59,290 nucleotides of DNA, taken from a bacterium (lineage in GTDB: Bacteria > Armatimonadota > Chthonomonadetes > Chthonomonadales > JAMCWF01). Below, one piece after another: positions 17,723 through 27,528 of this stretch. Numbering within the stretch: the first letter of the stretch is position 1; every line of letters starts with the position of its first letter. The stretch is from positions 1 to 59,290 of the forward strand of contig JAKBZR010000008.1 of assembly GCA_021842405.1 (NCBI GenBank), in the 5' to 3' direction. The translations under genes were made by a program, and so were the position numbers. The notes below the pieces were generated by a model that did no database searches, was not told the DNA's origin, and was given only the letters and a program-made list of their open reading frames with translations.

Positions 17723-18937
17723 TCAGTCTCCTTGATGTGGCGGGGGAGCCGATTCGTCATTTATCTGGTTTATCAGCTCCTCCGCATAGTGGCGCAATGC
17801 GCTGTTCGGATAGCGTTTCAAAAAGAGGGTTAATCGCTCTTCCGCCAGCGCACGGTCACCGATTGAACTAGCATATAGTGTACCCGCCTTCAACAAAGCC
17901 ATCTCGCACTCGGCGCAGTCCGGATAGCGCTCCACTAAATCCTCGTAGGCTTTGGCGGCAGCGTCACGCTCGCCCATCTGCTCTAACGTGCAGGAAACCT
18001 CATAGAGGAGCTCGGCCGGCAGCGGAATATCACCCACGAGTCGTTGAAATTCTATGTATCGGCGAGCCATCTGCTCACGCTGATGATTTTTGGACAACTG
18101 CTGCATTCCCGATATGAAATGGCCGACAGCGGCCGGATGATCTCCCAATAACGCCCAAGCTTTAGCCAACTCGAAATGGGCGGTCTCGTGCTCGGGGTGA
18201 TGACGCAACACACGCTCCCACTGATGAACGGCTGCGCTCAAGGAGCCTTGTTCCGATTCGCGGCGGGCATCCGATTCCAGATAGGCCCCGCGGCCGACCC
18301 GCTCCTGCTGTAAGATCGTTGCCAGTAAAATTCCCCAGATGAAACCGGTCAAATGGGTCCAATCAGGGATTGGAGAGCCGACTCCACGGTTCAGCCGCCA
18401 TAGGATGACCGTCACTTCGGCCAGCAGGTAGACCGCCACCAGCAACAAGGCTGGAATTCCCTTCGTTAGCTCGGTTATTCTGATGCGCGCTCTGTAAAAG
18501 CGGATCGCATAAAACCCGATCACCCCAGCGATCGCACCGCTGGCGCCGATGAGCGGGTAAAGGCTGACATCACCGGCTGCCCGGTTCAGGGCAAAAGGGA
18601 AAAGTCCACTGATAATGCCGGCGCTGAAGAAGACCAGTAAAAAAAGCCACCCGCCCACCGCCTCCTCCAAGCCGGCGCCGAACAGCCAGAGAAATAGCAT
18701 ATTACCGGCCAGATGAGCTACCCCTTCGTGTAAAAACATGTAGGTGATGAGCGATAGTGGATGACGGCTCACCGAAGTCAGACCAAATCGGGAGTAGATG
18801 GATTGTGGATAGCGATGTGGGTCGTAAATGGAGAGATAGGCAACAACCCCACTGATTACCAGATTTAAACCAATCAGTGAAAAAGTGGCAATCGGGCGGT
18901 GACGGGGCCGGTTTTCAATGGGATTGAAGCTACGCAT
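17723..18937 (-). CDS. Rhomboid intramembrane serine protease with C-terminal TPR region
   Basis: The 404-residue protein has six or seven membrane segments in residues 15-210 and carries the rhomboid active site: HLAGN (Asn79, oxyanion), GASGAIAG (Ser133) and HLTGFIWG (His195). Residues about 220-395 form helical tetratricopeptide-like repeats, likely cytoplasmic and used for partner binding. Rhomboids cleave transmembrane substrates within the bilayer. It is the first gene of a two-gene unit with the isocitrate dehydrogenase, three bases apart. A functional link between them is not obvious. A miniature repeat element lies immediately upstream and may carry or disturb the promoter. Confidence 0.92.
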   Translation of the reverse strand: MRSFNPIENRPRHRPIATFSLIGLNLVISGVVAYLSIYDPHRYPQSIYSRFGLTSVSRHPLSLITYMFLHEGVAHLAGNMLFLWLFGAGLEEAVGGWLFLLVFFSAGIISGLFPFALNRAAGDVSLYPLIGASGAIAGVIGFYAIRFYRARIRITELTKGIPALLLVAVYLLAEVTVILWRLNRGVGSPIPDWTHLTGFIWGILLATILQQERVGRGAYLESDARRESEQGSLSAAVHQWERVLRHHPEHETAHFELAKAWALLGDHPAAVGHFISGMQQLSKNHQREQMARRYIEFQRLVGDIPLPAELLYEVSCTLEQMGERDAAAKAYEDLVERYPDCAECEMALLKAGTLYASSIGDRALAEERLTLFLKRYPNSALRHYAEELINQINDESAPPPHQGD

Positions 18938-18973
18938 GGGTTATTGATCAGGGCGGATCCTTAAAACATTTAC

Positions 18974-19093
18974 GAGATTATTGAAAAAGTCGCTAGATTC
19001 TACCACTCCGTCATTCCCGCCATCCACTCCACTGGAGTGGAGCCATGCGGGAATGACGAAACGGCAGGATTCGGTGGCTTTTTCAACATCCTC
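18974..19093. mobile_element. Miniature inverted-repeat element, copy 1
   Basis: A 120-bp element whose ends are imperfect inverted repeats (GAGATTATTGAAAAAG at left, CTTTTTCAACATCCTC at right). The core is a long palindrome (CGTCATTCCCGC ... GCGGGAATGACG) with an inner CCACTCC/GGAGTGG stem. The core recurs inverted at 48.06 kb and a related end recurs at 45.06 kb. There is no coding capacity and no clear target duplication. Confidence 0.75.
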
Positions 19094-19108
19094 AAAAAAC
19101 CGAATAAC

Positions 19109-19726
19109 TCAGCCACGCATTCTCCTGGATCGGCCCGGCACACCGTAAGTGACCGACATGGCCGGCACATCCCGCGAAACGACGGTTCCCGCTCCGACCA
19201 CCGCCCCGCGCCCAATTCGGGTACCCGGCAGCACGATGACACCGGCGCCCAGGTAGGCATCGTCCTCAATCACCACCGGCGCCAGCTTTAATCCCTGCGC
19301 CACGATCGGCTGGTCGCTGCGCTCGAAATGATGATCGGCTGATAAAATGACGCAATGGGGGCCGATAAGCACCCGATCTCCGATGGTGACGCCGCCGGCG
19401 CCGTTGATGAAACTGAAGTGGTTGACACAGGTATAGACTCCGATTTCAATCCAGCCGCCATAGGTGTGCAGCATCGTCATGGAGCGGATATCCGAATCTT
19501 CTCGGACGGTAATTGCGCCGACAGCACCATCGGGGTGGTGGTGAAATGCCCAAAGGTCGGCACCTGACTCAACCTTAACTCCTCGACCTAATCGTATAAA
19601 GCGAGGGTCACGGATGCGGGCGGAGCGTGAAATGCGAAGGCTGGGTCCGCATCCGTAAAAACGGTAGGTCAGGAAGAAGGTTCGGCACCGCAACACTGAA
19701 AGGAACGCCCGTACCCGCTGTAACAA
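19109..19726 (-). CDS. Left-handed beta-helix acyltransferase (hexapeptide repeat family)
   Basis: The 205-residue protein shows the hexapeptide-repeat pattern from about residue 85 onward (VTIGDRVLIGPHCVIL, VVIEDDAYLGAGVIVLPG, IGRGAVVGAGTVV). SADHHFE supplies the catalytic His region typical of WbbJ/LacA-like acetyltransferases. Such enzymes move an acetyl group from acetyl-CoA to a sugar hydroxyl, often in cell-surface polysaccharides; they act as trimers in the cytoplasm. N-terminal hydrophobicity is modest. It stands alone, with a gene-free region upstream and a miniature element downstream. Substrate unknown. Confidence 0.9.
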   Translation of the reverse strand: MLQRVRAFLSVLRCRTFFLTYRFYGCGPSLRISRSARIRDPRFIRLGRGVKVESGADLWAFHHHPDGAVGAITVREDSDIRSMTMLHTYGGWIEIGVYTCVNHFSFINGAGGVTIGDRVLIGPHCVILSADHHFERSDQPIVAQGLKLAPVVIEDDAYLGAGVIVLPGTRIGRGAVVGAGTVVSRDVPAMSVTYGVPGRSRRMRG

Positions 19727-20107
19727 CTTAAAGTCGCTCCTTCTCTTTCGTTGAACTACGATGAAAAAATCAACTTTTATTACCGAGGACCCAATATATT
19801 TGACATTCGCGATGAGCCCAATCTTCTTCCCTTCATGCTCTACACCGAAAGGCCGTTCGGTCTTGCAGGGAGTTCACTGAAAACGACATCTATTTTTGAA
19901 CCCGGCTGAAATCGCCGACTCCCCTTCCCCCTTGATGGGGGAAGGTCGGGATGGGGGTGAACCTTTTAAATTAGAATGAGTCGGAGTTACGGCACTGGAG
20001 AAGTAACCTCATCTGGGGTCACACTCCGAACAAAATCAGTCATTATGTCCAATATTTAACGTCCCCTGTAATAATTGTAAAGCTTCATAATCGCCTCGAA
20101 AGGCTCC
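19727..20107. other. Gene-free stretch with a C-tract/G-tract repeat
   Basis: This 381-bp stretch holds one repeat copy at about 19920-19962 (CCCCTTCCCCCTTGATGGGG followed by a G-rich arm). It otherwise has no gene-like frame that I can support. The left end must contain the promoter for the acyltransferase; the right end is the 3' flank of the zinc-ribbon protein. Confidence 0.5.
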
Positions 20108-20956
20108 CTAAGGACTCAATGAGTTCAGTGACTTTAACCGGTTCATATCTACCGAGATATTGGATACTTTCCACTGAAAGTAGACTCGTTTCAGGGTGAT
20201 CGTTTGTGGGATTTTAATTGTTCTGCCAAATAATGAGAGCGATCGGACAACCCGTATGCTCGCCTCTCCATTACTATAGGTCGGCTCGCTCATTTTAATG
20301 CCTTTAAACAACTGCGGATAGACCGCATCGGGGATTTGGCTTGTTGATTGTGTCATAAACTTTACGAAAGAAGCCTCATCCGGATACTTGGTAACGATGG
20401 TTGAATCGGGTCCCATCAAGGTATACATGGTGGCCCAGTCTTTCGCTTTTTCGGCATTTACCACCTCATTGACGACCTGTTTGGGGTCAGGGCGGGTGTA
20501 AATCCACAACCCGGCCGCTCCACCGGCGGCCAGTATCAATATCAGCACGATGATCCAGGTGAGACCGCTTTTTCGTTGGCTGCTCTCATGTCGAGTGGAA
20601 ACGATGCGAGATCGGGCAACCTCGACCCCACGAGGGGTTGGCGTCGAGTGAAGCGGCGGTATGGGAGAGGCGCTTGGCGGAGAAATGGGGCCACTTCCTA
20701 CCGGGCCGATTTTCGGTGGCGAAGGAGCCACCTCGATCACCTCGCCGGTCAATGAAACCCGATGTTGTGATGAAGCGGCGGACTGCGATTCCGATTGGGT
20801 TGCGCCGGCGGCTGGCTGATTGTCGGCTGTATAGAGACCTGGAATTCCACCTCCGGCGATCGTCCGCTCCTCCTTCGCTTCTTTCAAGGGCTTAAAGCAT
20901 TTTGAACAAAGTTCGGGGCCTTCTGGCACTTCGGCTCCGCAATGAGGGCATTTCAT
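20108..20956 (-). CDS. Zinc-ribbon membrane protein with NTF2-like extracytoplasmic domain
   Basis: The 282 residues begin with a zinc ribbon (C3, C6, C17, C20), followed by a long Pro/Ser/Thr-rich linker (about 30-130) and one membrane helix (about 132-152). The C-terminal domain has the alpha+beta look of DUF4878/NTF2-like proteins (VVNEVVNAEKAKDWATMYTL). The Cys spacing is identical to that of the protein at 25337-25879. The family likely senses or scaffolds; no enzymatic residues are evident. Twenty-one bases upstream ends a second membrane protein with a similar extracytoplasmic domain, so the two are probably cotranscribed and functionally paired. Confidence 0.75.
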   Translation of the reverse strand: MKCPHCGAEVPEGPELCSKCFKPLKEAKEERTIAGGGIPGLYTADNQPAAGATQSESQSAASSQHRVSLTGEVIEVAPSPPKIGPVGSGPISPPSASPIPPLHSTPTPRGVEVARSRIVSTRHESSQRKSGLTWIIVLILILAAGGAAGLWIYTRPDPKQVVNEVVNAEKAKDWATMYTLMGPDSTIVTKYPDEASFVKFMTQSTSQIPDAVYPQLFKGIKMSEPTYSNGEASIRVVRSLSLFGRTIKIPQTITLKRVYFQWKVSNISVDMNRLKSLNSLSP

Positions 20957-20977
20957 CTTCTGCTCCTTTCTTTCGGG

Positions 20978-21535
20978 CTAATGCCACAAGTTTGTGCGTG
21001 CCAACTGGCTGATCGGCAAGTAGCACCGTTCAAGCACAATGCGCCAGTTATTGTTATCATCCTTCCGCAAGATGAAAATATCGGACACACTGGTGGTAGA
21101 AGCCTGCCATATCTTTTGGTGGGGCTTTCTTACCGCGCTGACGGCAGTGACTTTCGCCCAATTCCCCTTGTTGATCACACTGGTGATATTGGTGCTTGTG
21201 ATGATATCAACCAGTCCATACGAGATCGGATTCTTTTTGTAGGATTGCAAGTCCGGGTAGTGCGCCTTGAGGGTTGCGGTTGGATAAAGCATGGAGTACT
21301 GAGTGGCGGCATCGGCTGAGTTCATTGCGTTGATAAAGTTTTGCACCACCACGGAAGGTGACCGGAGATAGACGGAAAAGTAGTAGTGCACTCCATACAC
21401 AATGCCGCCGATGATGAGCAAGATGACGATGTAGTCGAGCAGCCGCTCACTGAAGCCACCATAGTTGTCATGAGAACGGGCATACCGGCCGGACATGATC
21501 TCCTCAATTCTTCGGAATTCATCCGAACTGATCAC
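20978..21535 (-). CDS. Single-pass membrane protein with NTF2-like domain
   Basis: The 185 residues comprise a short cytoplasmic head rich in charged residues, one membrane helix (about 33-53), and a domain opening VVVQNFINAMNSADAATQYS. That opening is the same kind of start seen in the downstream neighbour (VVNEVVNAEKAKDW). The beta-rich rest and length suit an NTF2/DUF4878-type fold. It lacks the zinc ribbon of its neighbour. I infer the two arose by duplication or act as a complex. Function is unknown; start ATG 21535 has only a weak ribosome binding site. Confidence 0.7.
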   Translation of the reverse strand: MISSDEFRRIEEIMSGRYARSHDNYGGFSERLLDYIVILLIIGGIVYGVHYYFSVYLRSPSVVVQNFINAMNSADAATQYSMLYPTATLKAHYPDLQSYKKNPISYGLVDIITSTNITSVINKGNWAKVTAVSAVRKPHQKIWQASTTSVSDIFILRKDDNNNWRIVLERCYLPISQLARTNLWH

Positions 21536-21818
21536 TCAAACTGAATATCCAGGCTTGCGGGAACGTATTGAATATGATACTATTTAGACATTAAAGGCGA
21601 GCTTCCTGCATGCAGAGACTAAAACGGGGAACAAATTCAATCGGAAATGGCGAATTACAACCAGCCCAGCAAATGACCTGGCTCACTCCATTCACCAATC
21701 GGCAAATCGGCAGCGATTTAAAAGGCGGTTCGCCGGGTATCGCTCGACCTCAAGTTGATTTGAGAAGAGCCTCTCACCCATCAATGACCGCCGTCCATCA
21801 TAAACCATTGAGCCGATA

Positions 21819-22763
21819 ATGGGAATTCCGATCCTACTCGATACTGACATTGGTACCGACATTGACGACGTTTACGCCTTAATTTTAGCCGCCGCCTCGC
21901 CGGAGCTGGATTTGCTGGGGGTGACGGTCGTCAATCACAATGTCTACCTACGGGCTAAATTAGCCCGTTTAATCTTGAATCACCTTGGTGGTCACTCGAT
22001 ACCGGTCGGTGTGGGCTTCAATCGGGCGCTGGATGGCAAGATGCACCCTGGGTGGGGCGGCCATGAGGGCTGCGGGGTAGAGTTGCACGATTCGGAGCTG
22101 GGTGATCCGGCCCAATACCCAACTGCCGATGAGGTGATTGGCCAGGCGATGCAAAGTTGCTTGGAGCGAGGAGCTCGCTTGACGATGGTCACGATCGGCG
22201 CTATGTCCAACGCGGCCGCTTTTCTGGCTTATCAACCGGAGCGGGCAAAACTTTTGGCCGGGATTACCGCGATGGCCTCTAGTTTTAGAGGAATCGGGGC
22301 GGATAATGCCGAAAAGGAACACAACATTGCTTGTGACGCGCTTGCTGCAAAATGGGTATTTGAAAGTGGGGTACCCCTTCGAGTGGTTGGGCTGAATGTG
22401 ACCCAGTTTACCGCTTGGACGGCCGATGACCTGGAAACCGTTTGTCGTTCGGGAGGTCGTCTGGCGCGCGATCTTTGTGAGCTTCACCGGGTCTGGTTCC
22501 AGCGGGTCGGAAGTGATCGCTCGCCGATGCACGACGGCTTGGCAGTGGCCACCGTATTTAAGCCCGATCTGGTGGCATGGGAGCCGGTAAACCCATCCGT
22601 TTTTACGGATGATGAGCGGCGCGGGATGATTGAATACAGGGCAGGCGATAAAGGATCTGCCTGTCATATCGCAACAGCGGTGGATGCGGTAAAATTTCAT
22701 GAACTGTTACGAGGGCGGATTGAGAAGGCAATTCGCAAAACGGAGCGGAGTCCGCTGAGCTGA
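21819..22763 (+). CDS. Nucleoside hydrolase (IUNH family)
   Basis: The 314-residue protein opens with LLDTDIGTDIDD, the DxDxxxDD calcium-binding signature of inosine/uridine-preferring nucleoside hydrolases, and later has EHNIACD and MHDGLAVA, which supply further metal and ribose contacts. The reaction releases a base from a ribonucleoside, giving ribose. It starts a run of sugar genes (isomerase/epimerase, xylulokinase, transaldolase), so ribose released here could feed the pentose-phosphate pathway. Start ATG 21819; a 69-codon frame just upstream looks spurious. No signal peptide. Confidence 0.9.
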   Translation: MGIPILLDTDIGTDIDDVYALILAAASPELDLLGVTVVNHNVYLRAKLARLILNHLGGHSIPVGVGFNRALDGKMHPGWGGHEGCGVELHDSELGDPAQYPTADEVIGQAMQSCLERGARLTMVTIGAMSNAAAFLAYQPERAKLLAGITAMASSFRGIGADNAEKEHNIACDALAAKWVFESGVPLRVVGLNVTQFTAWTADDLETVCRSGGRLARDLCELHRVWFQRVGSDRSPMHDGLAVATVFKPDLVAWEPVNPSVFTDDERRGMIEYRAGDKGSACHIATAVDAVKFHELLRGRIEKAIRKTERSPLS

Positions 22764-22831
22764 CCGAACGCTCCGACGAAATAAATTGGACAGATGGCGA
22801 CGACTTCGATATAAAAGGAGAAGCGAGAACT

Positions 22832-23692
22832 ATGTATGTCGGTATATTGACGGCCCCATTTGGCAACGAGCCGTTGGAGCATGTAGCGGCCTTTGCCGGC
22901 GAATACGGATTTGGCGGTATGGAGGTAGTCTCTGGCCCCGGCAGTCCACACATTGATCTAACGAATTTCACGGAGAAGGATGCCTCTCGCATTAACGATC
23001 TGATGGAGCATCGCGCGCTGCAGATCTCTTCACTGGCCGCTTACGCCAATATGACCGATCCTAACCAGGATAATCGCAAGGCGAATGCCGATCGGGTTCG
23101 CAAGGCGATTGATGCTGCTTCGTTGCTTGGGGTCGAGGTGGTTTGCACATTGGCGGGTCACCCGGTGCCGGGGAAGAATAAGATGCAGACCATCGAGAAA
23201 GATTGCGTGGAGGTATTCACGCCGCTGGTGGAGTACGCTGAGCGAAAGGATATCAAATTAGCGATTGAAAATTGGTACGCGACCAACATTCAGCACCTCG
23301 ATCACTGGAAGCGTTTATTTGAGTTGGTGCCAAATAAAAATTTCGGACTGAATTTCGACCCATCCCATCTTCTTTGGCAAGACATAGACTACATCCATGC
23401 GGTGGAAAAGTTCGCCGATCGCATCTTCCATACCCATGCGAAGGATACCGAGGTGAACGAGGCCAGGAAACAGTGGGTCGGTAATCAAGACGGCGGCGGC
23501 TGGTGGCGCTACGTAATTCCGGGATTGGGTCAAATTAAATGGGGTGAGTACATTGCCGCGCTTCGGCGAAACGGGTACAACGGTGTTCTTTCCATCGAGC
23601 ATGAAGATGGCGCGGTTGGCCGCGAAGAGGGCTTTCTGCTCGGCAAAAAATATCTGGAGCAGTTTTTCATTCCCGGTTTCAGCTCGGTCTGA
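22832..23692 (+). CDS. Sugar phosphate isomerase/epimerase (xylose isomerase-like TIM barrel)
   Basis: The 286-residue protein has the AP-endonuclease-2/IolE-type TIM barrel: conserved metal ligands in LAIENW (Glu), NFDPSHLLW (Asp, His), IFHTHAKD (His) and LSIEHED (Glu). Members isomerise or epimerise ketoses, inositol derivatives or 3-keto sugars. A strong AAAAGGAGAAG Shine-Dalgarno precedes ATG 22832. It lies 68 bases after the nucleoside hydrolase and 90 before xylulokinase, suggesting one operon for pentose or pentitol use; the exact substrate cannot be read from sequence. Confidence 0.9.
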   Translation: MYVGILTAPFGNEPLEHVAAFAGEYGFGGMEVVSGPGSPHIDLTNFTEKDASRINDLMEHRALQISSLAAYANMTDPNQDNRKANADRVRKAIDAASLLGVEVVCTLAGHPVPGKNKMQTIEKDCVEVFTPLVEYAERKDIKLAIENWYATNIQHLDHWKRLFELVPNKNFGLNFDPSHLLWQDIDYIHAVEKFADRIFHTHAKDTEVNEARKQWVGNQDGGGWWRYVIPGLGQIKWGEYIAALRRNGYNGVLSIEHEDGAVGREEGFLLGKKYLEQFFIPGFSSV

Positions 23693-23782
23693 GTGCCAAT
23701 CATTGTGGACCGGCTTCAGCGCCTTCTCGGTATAAGAAGCGCGGCCGATCGGTAAAGGGCATTCGAAGATAGGGAAGATAAA

Positions 23783-25309
23783 ATGACCTACCTGCTGGGA
23801 GTTGATCTCGGTACCAGCGGCGTAAAAACCATATTAATTGATCCGGAGGGCCGAGTGGTCGGCCGTGCGACGGCAGGCTATCCACTATATAGTCCACGGC
23901 CTTTATGGTCGGAGCAGGATCCAGGGGATTGGTGGAGCGCAACCCGCCAGACGATTCAGGAGACGATCCGCACCGCCAAGATTGAGCCGAAATCCATTGG
24001 GGCGGTAGGGCTTTCCGGCCAGATGCATGGAGCGGTCTTTCTCGATGAAAGCAACCTGGTCATTCGCCGGGCCATCCTATGGAACGACCAACGCACCCAG
24101 TCGGAATGCGATTGGATCACCGAGCGAGTCGGGCATAACCGTGTCATTGAACTGATCAGCAACCGGGTGTTGACCGGTTTTACGGCCGGTAAAATCGTCT
24201 GGTTGCGGAACAATGAGCCGGAAAACTACCGGCGCGTTAAAAAGGTGCTACTCCCGAAGGATGCCATTCGCTACTGGTTGACCGGGGAGTATGCCACCGA
24301 GGTTTCAGACGCTTCCGGAACGGCCCTATTTGATGTAAAGCAGCGCCGGTGGTCGGAGGAGATGCTGGCAGGCGCCGATATCCCCATTTCGTGGATGCCG
24401 CGTTGTTACGAGTCGCCCGAAATAACCGGACGAATAACGGAGCGAGCTTCCTCCGAAACGGGGTTGGCAGCGGGGACGCCGGTGGTGGGGGGCGGAGGCG
24501 ATCAGGCAGCAGGTGCGGTTGGCAACGGTATCGTTGAATCCGGCATCGTTTCGACTTCGGTGGGAACATCAGGGGTGGTCTTTGCCTATAGCGATACCCC
24601 TCGTGTGGATCCGGAGGCGCGGCTCCACACATTTTGCCATGCGGTACCGGGGAAATGGCATCTGATGGGTGTCATGCTTTCAGCAGGCGGCTCTTTGCGC
24701 TGGTACCGTGATGCCTTTTGCCAGCAGGAGAGCACGGTCGCGGCCGCAATGGGCAAAGACCCTTACGAAATTATCACCGCCGAGGCGGAGCAAGCGCCAC
24801 CCGGTTGTGAAGGACTGATATTTCTGCCGTACCTGACCGGCGAGCGGACGCCCTATCCGGATCCGCATGCGAGGGGCGTATTTTTTGGCCTCACCCTGCG
24901 ATGCAATCGGGCCACTTTCGCACGATCGATCTTAGAGGGAGTGGCCTTCGGTTTGCGCGATTCGTTTGAAATTATGAGAAGCATAGGCCTACCAATGAGC
25001 GAATCAAGGGCTTCCGGTGGAGGATCACGCAGCGGGCTTTGGCGACAAATCCTGGCTGATATCACCGGTGTTCCCCACAGTACCATCAACATGGATGAGG
25101 GCCCGGCGTTGGGGGTCGCCCTGCTGGCTGGTGTGGGATGCGGGGTTTATCAAAACGTAGAGCAGGCTTGTTCAACGGTTATCCGGACGGTATCTCGAAC
25201 CGTACCCGATCCAAAAACGGCCGCGGAAGCCAATCGAAACTATCCGATATATCGGAATTTATACTCCGCCTTGAAGCCGGCATTTGACCATGTGGCAACT
25301 GCGGAGTGA
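23783..25309 (+). CDS. xylB: Xylulokinase (FGGY family)
   Basis: The 508-residue sugar kinase starts LLGVDLGTSGVKTILID (phosphate-1 loop) and contains GLSGQMHGAVFLDE, the xylulokinase-specific SGQMHG motif with the catalytic Asp downstream region. Late ASGGGSRSGLWRQILAD and GPALGVALLAG complete the FGGY signature. It phosphorylates D-xylulose to xylulose 5-phosphate. Placement after an isomerase-like TIM barrel and ahead of a transaldolase fits pentose entry into the pentose-phosphate pathway. Length is normal, both ends intact. The ATG follows AGGGAAGATAAA. Confidence 0.93.
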   Translation: MTYLLGVDLGTSGVKTILIDPEGRVVGRATAGYPLYSPRPLWSEQDPGDWWSATRQTIQETIRTAKIEPKSIGAVGLSGQMHGAVFLDESNLVIRRAILWNDQRTQSECDWITERVGHNRVIELISNRVLTGFTAGKIVWLRNNEPENYRRVKKVLLPKDAIRYWLTGEYATEVSDASGTALFDVKQRRWSEEMLAGADIPISWMPRCYESPEITGRITERASSETGLAAGTPVVGGGGDQAAGAVGNGIVESGIVSTSVGTSGVVFAYSDTPRVDPEARLHTFCHAVPGKWHLMGVMLSAGGSLRWYRDAFCQQESTVAAAMGKDPYEIITAEAEQAPPGCEGLIFLPYLTGERTPYPDPHARGVFFGLTLRCNRATFARSILEGVAFGLRDSFEIMRSIGLPMSESRASGGGSRSGLWRQILADITGVPHSTINMDEGPALGVALLAGVGCGVYQNVEQACSTVIRTVSRTVPDPKTAAEANRNYPIYRNLYSALKPAFDHVATAE

Positions 25310-25336
25310 TTCTGGTCTAAGACAAGGATATACGGA

Positions 25337-25879
25337 TTGCGATGTTCACACTGCGGCGCTGAAAATCGAGAAGGCGCCGCAATATGTTCCACTTGCACCA
25401 TGCCACTTACCGCTTATGAAGCATCACTCGGGCCAAGTGCAGAAACACGAAAAAAAGCGGAGCGATTGTCGAACCGGCCGGCTGCGGTGCCGGTGATGGG
25501 GGCTCTTCAATTCTTGGCGGTGGTTCGGATGCTCTGGCTGGTGGCGGAAAATCTCAGCGATACTCAAATTCCGAGTCAGCATCTAACGAACTATATGGGA
25601 GCTGCTTTGGGATCGGTGATGGCGATCATCATTGCTGTTGTTTGGCTGGCAGTAGCGGTCGTATTCGGGACCTTGGTGTACGGCACCTTCACTCAACGTC
25701 GGTGGGCTTGGCCATTGGGGATTGTATTTTTAATTTTAATGGTCATAGCGGCGCCCAATCCACTTATTGGTGGAGGGTTCCTTGGCTTCATAAAGCTGAT
25801 CGCCGGCATCGCAATGGGAGGGATATGGATAGCACCATCAACTAAGGATTGGTTCGGATGGTTGACCCATACATCCTGA
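25337..25879 (+). CDS. Zinc-ribbon multi-pass membrane protein
   Basis: Start is TTG 25337, eight bases after AAGGA. The 180 residues begin with a zinc ribbon (C3, C6, C17, C20, same spacing as the protein at 20108-20956), then three or four membrane helices between about residues 55 and 165. There are no catalytic motifs. The zinc-ribbon-plus-membrane layout is common in uncharacterised bacterial proteins. It follows xylulokinase by 27 bases, so it may share its transcript, although no metabolic role is apparent. Function unknown. Confidence 0.75.
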   Translation: MRCSHCGAENREGAAICSTCTMPLTAYEASLGPSAETRKKAERLSNRPAAVPVMGALQFLAVVRMLWLVAENLSDTQIPSQHLTNYMGAALGSVMAIIIAVVWLAVAVVFGTLVYGTFTQRRWAWPLGIVFLILMVIAAPNPLIGGGFLGFIKLIAGIAMGGIWIAPSTKDWFGWLTHTS

Positions 25880-26096
25880 TGGCCTCCCAGTTGGACTCAA
25901 TGGCGTTAAAATGGTGACCGTTTCGGCATAGTTTGCTAAAAGGGATCGTCCATATCTGCCGCAACGAGGCATTTCATCGAGATTGCCCAGGCAATATCGG
26001 AACTGCAATTCGGTACAATATATTTGGTTTCAAGTTGAGATAACCATTCATTTTCGGCTAATTGGTATGGTTTTGAATAATTAATGAGGAGCAAAG

Positions 26097-27347
26097 ATGA
26101 GTATAACCAACGAGACAAAATTACATAAAATCGCACACGAATTGGCCAGCCAATTGCAGGGCAGCTATCCGCCCGCCCATGGTGAAACGAACGCCTGCTT
26201 AGATCGCTTGGTAAATCTTGGCACTCAACTATGGTTGGATACCGGCGATTTAGAGCTAGCGCGCTCACTCTGGCATCGGGAATTTACCGCGCTGACCACC
26301 AATAACACGCTGGCCAACCAGGTCGTCCAGACCGGTTCACTGGATGAGACGATTAGAGCGGCCGCACGCCGATTTCGGGATGTAGAGCCCAACATGACGC
26401 CGCAAGAGCTGGTGATGGAGATCGGTTTCGTGGTGAACTCGCACTTGGCGCTGCGCTTGGCGAAAACATTCGGCACTAAGGTGAGCGTAGAGCTACATCC
26501 GAGCGTTGCGGAAGATATTGAACAAACGGTAAGCTTTGCGGAACGATATTATTCGGTTTGCCCGGAGCAGTTCATTATTAAAATTCCGCTTACGCCGGAG
26601 GGATACTGCTCGGTGGCGCGGGTGCGTGCCAAGAATATCCCGGTCAATTACACGCTGGGGTTTAGCGCGCGCCAAAATGTGCTGGCGGCGCTGGTATCAC
26701 GGCCGTCTTACGTGAATGTGTTTCTTGGGAGATTGAATTCGGTTGTAATCGAAAACGGGTTGGGCGATGGCAAGCACGTAGGAGAAAAAGCAGCGCTGGC
26801 CACCCAGAGGGCGATCCTTGAGATCCGAAAGACGAATAAGGAAGTCGAGACCCACGTCATTGCCGCCAGTATGCGGGATGCTAATCAAGTTATCGATTTG
26901 GCTGGGATGGACATCTACACGATGCCCCCCAAAGTCGTTTCCGACTTTTTGAAACTCGGTGTTTCGCCCGAGTCGCTGCAATCTAAGGTCAGCCAGGATT
27001 ACCCTGTTTCAATAAAGCCGGAAGGGGCAGCACAAGAAATCGGCTTCCATTGCCTATGGGAGGTAGAAGACCGGTTCTGGGATTACGCTCAAAACTTGGC
27101 AAAAAGCGATCGCTTAGCCCTGACCGGCGAGGATATCCGTCGTGAGGCAAAGGAGCGAGGAATAGACCTTTTCTATCCCTACACCAAATCGGAGCGAGAG
27201 GATATCCGACAAAAAGGAAAGATTCCCGAATTGGTGAGATGGAAAGGACGAGCGTCGCTCGACTCCTTGATGACCGAATCGGCGCTGCAATCCTTTACCA
27301 GTGACCAGCGTCAACTGGATGATCGCATCTTAAAGTTCCTTTCGTAG
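26097..27347 (+). CDS. Transaldolase-family protein
   Basis: The 416-residue protein carries the transaldolase barrel: ALTTNNTLANQVV at the first strand (with an aspartate-to-asparagine-type change to note), FIIKIPLTPEG with the Schiff-base lysine, and NYTLGFSARQ, FLGRLN and HVIAASMRDANQVIDLAG. It is longer than classical TalB (about 320), with C-terminal extra helices. It should transfer a dihydroxyacetone unit between sugar phosphates in the pentose-phosphate pathway, matching the xylulokinase upstream; an atypical transaldolase with altered specificity is possible. Start ATG 26097 follows GAGGAGCAAAG. Confidence 0.85.
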   Translation: MSITNETKLHKIAHELASQLQGSYPPAHGETNACLDRLVNLGTQLWLDTGDLELARSLWHREFTALTTNNTLANQVVQTGSLDETIRAAARRFRDVEPNMTPQELVMEIGFVVNSHLALRLAKTFGTKVSVELHPSVAEDIEQTVSFAERYYSVCPEQFIIKIPLTPEGYCSVARVRAKNIPVNYTLGFSARQNVLAALVSRPSYVNVFLGRLNSVVIENGLGDGKHVGEKAALATQRAILEIRKTNKEVETHVIAASMRDANQVIDLAGMDIYTMPPKVVSDFLKLGVSPESLQSKVSQDYPVSIKPEGAAQEIGFHCLWEVEDRFWDYAQNLAKSDRLALTGEDIRREAKERGIDLFYPYTKSEREDIRQKGKIPELVRWKGRASLDSLMTESALQSFTSDQRQLDDRILKFLS

Positions 27348-27400
27348 TCGCAACTTCATCGCCAAGTGCCAGTCGTTAAAAGTATCAAACGATCCATATT

Positions 27401-27488
<88 letters not shown>

Positions 27489-27528
27489 AGTATTTAGTCG
27501 AGTAAACAGCAATTCTTTGCGTTGCGGA

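Noticed and set aside
21610-21819. 69-codon frame ending on the nucleoside hydrolase start
   Set aside because: Residue composition looks random, there is no Shine-Dalgarno, and no domain is seen; the overlap with the next ATG is by chance.
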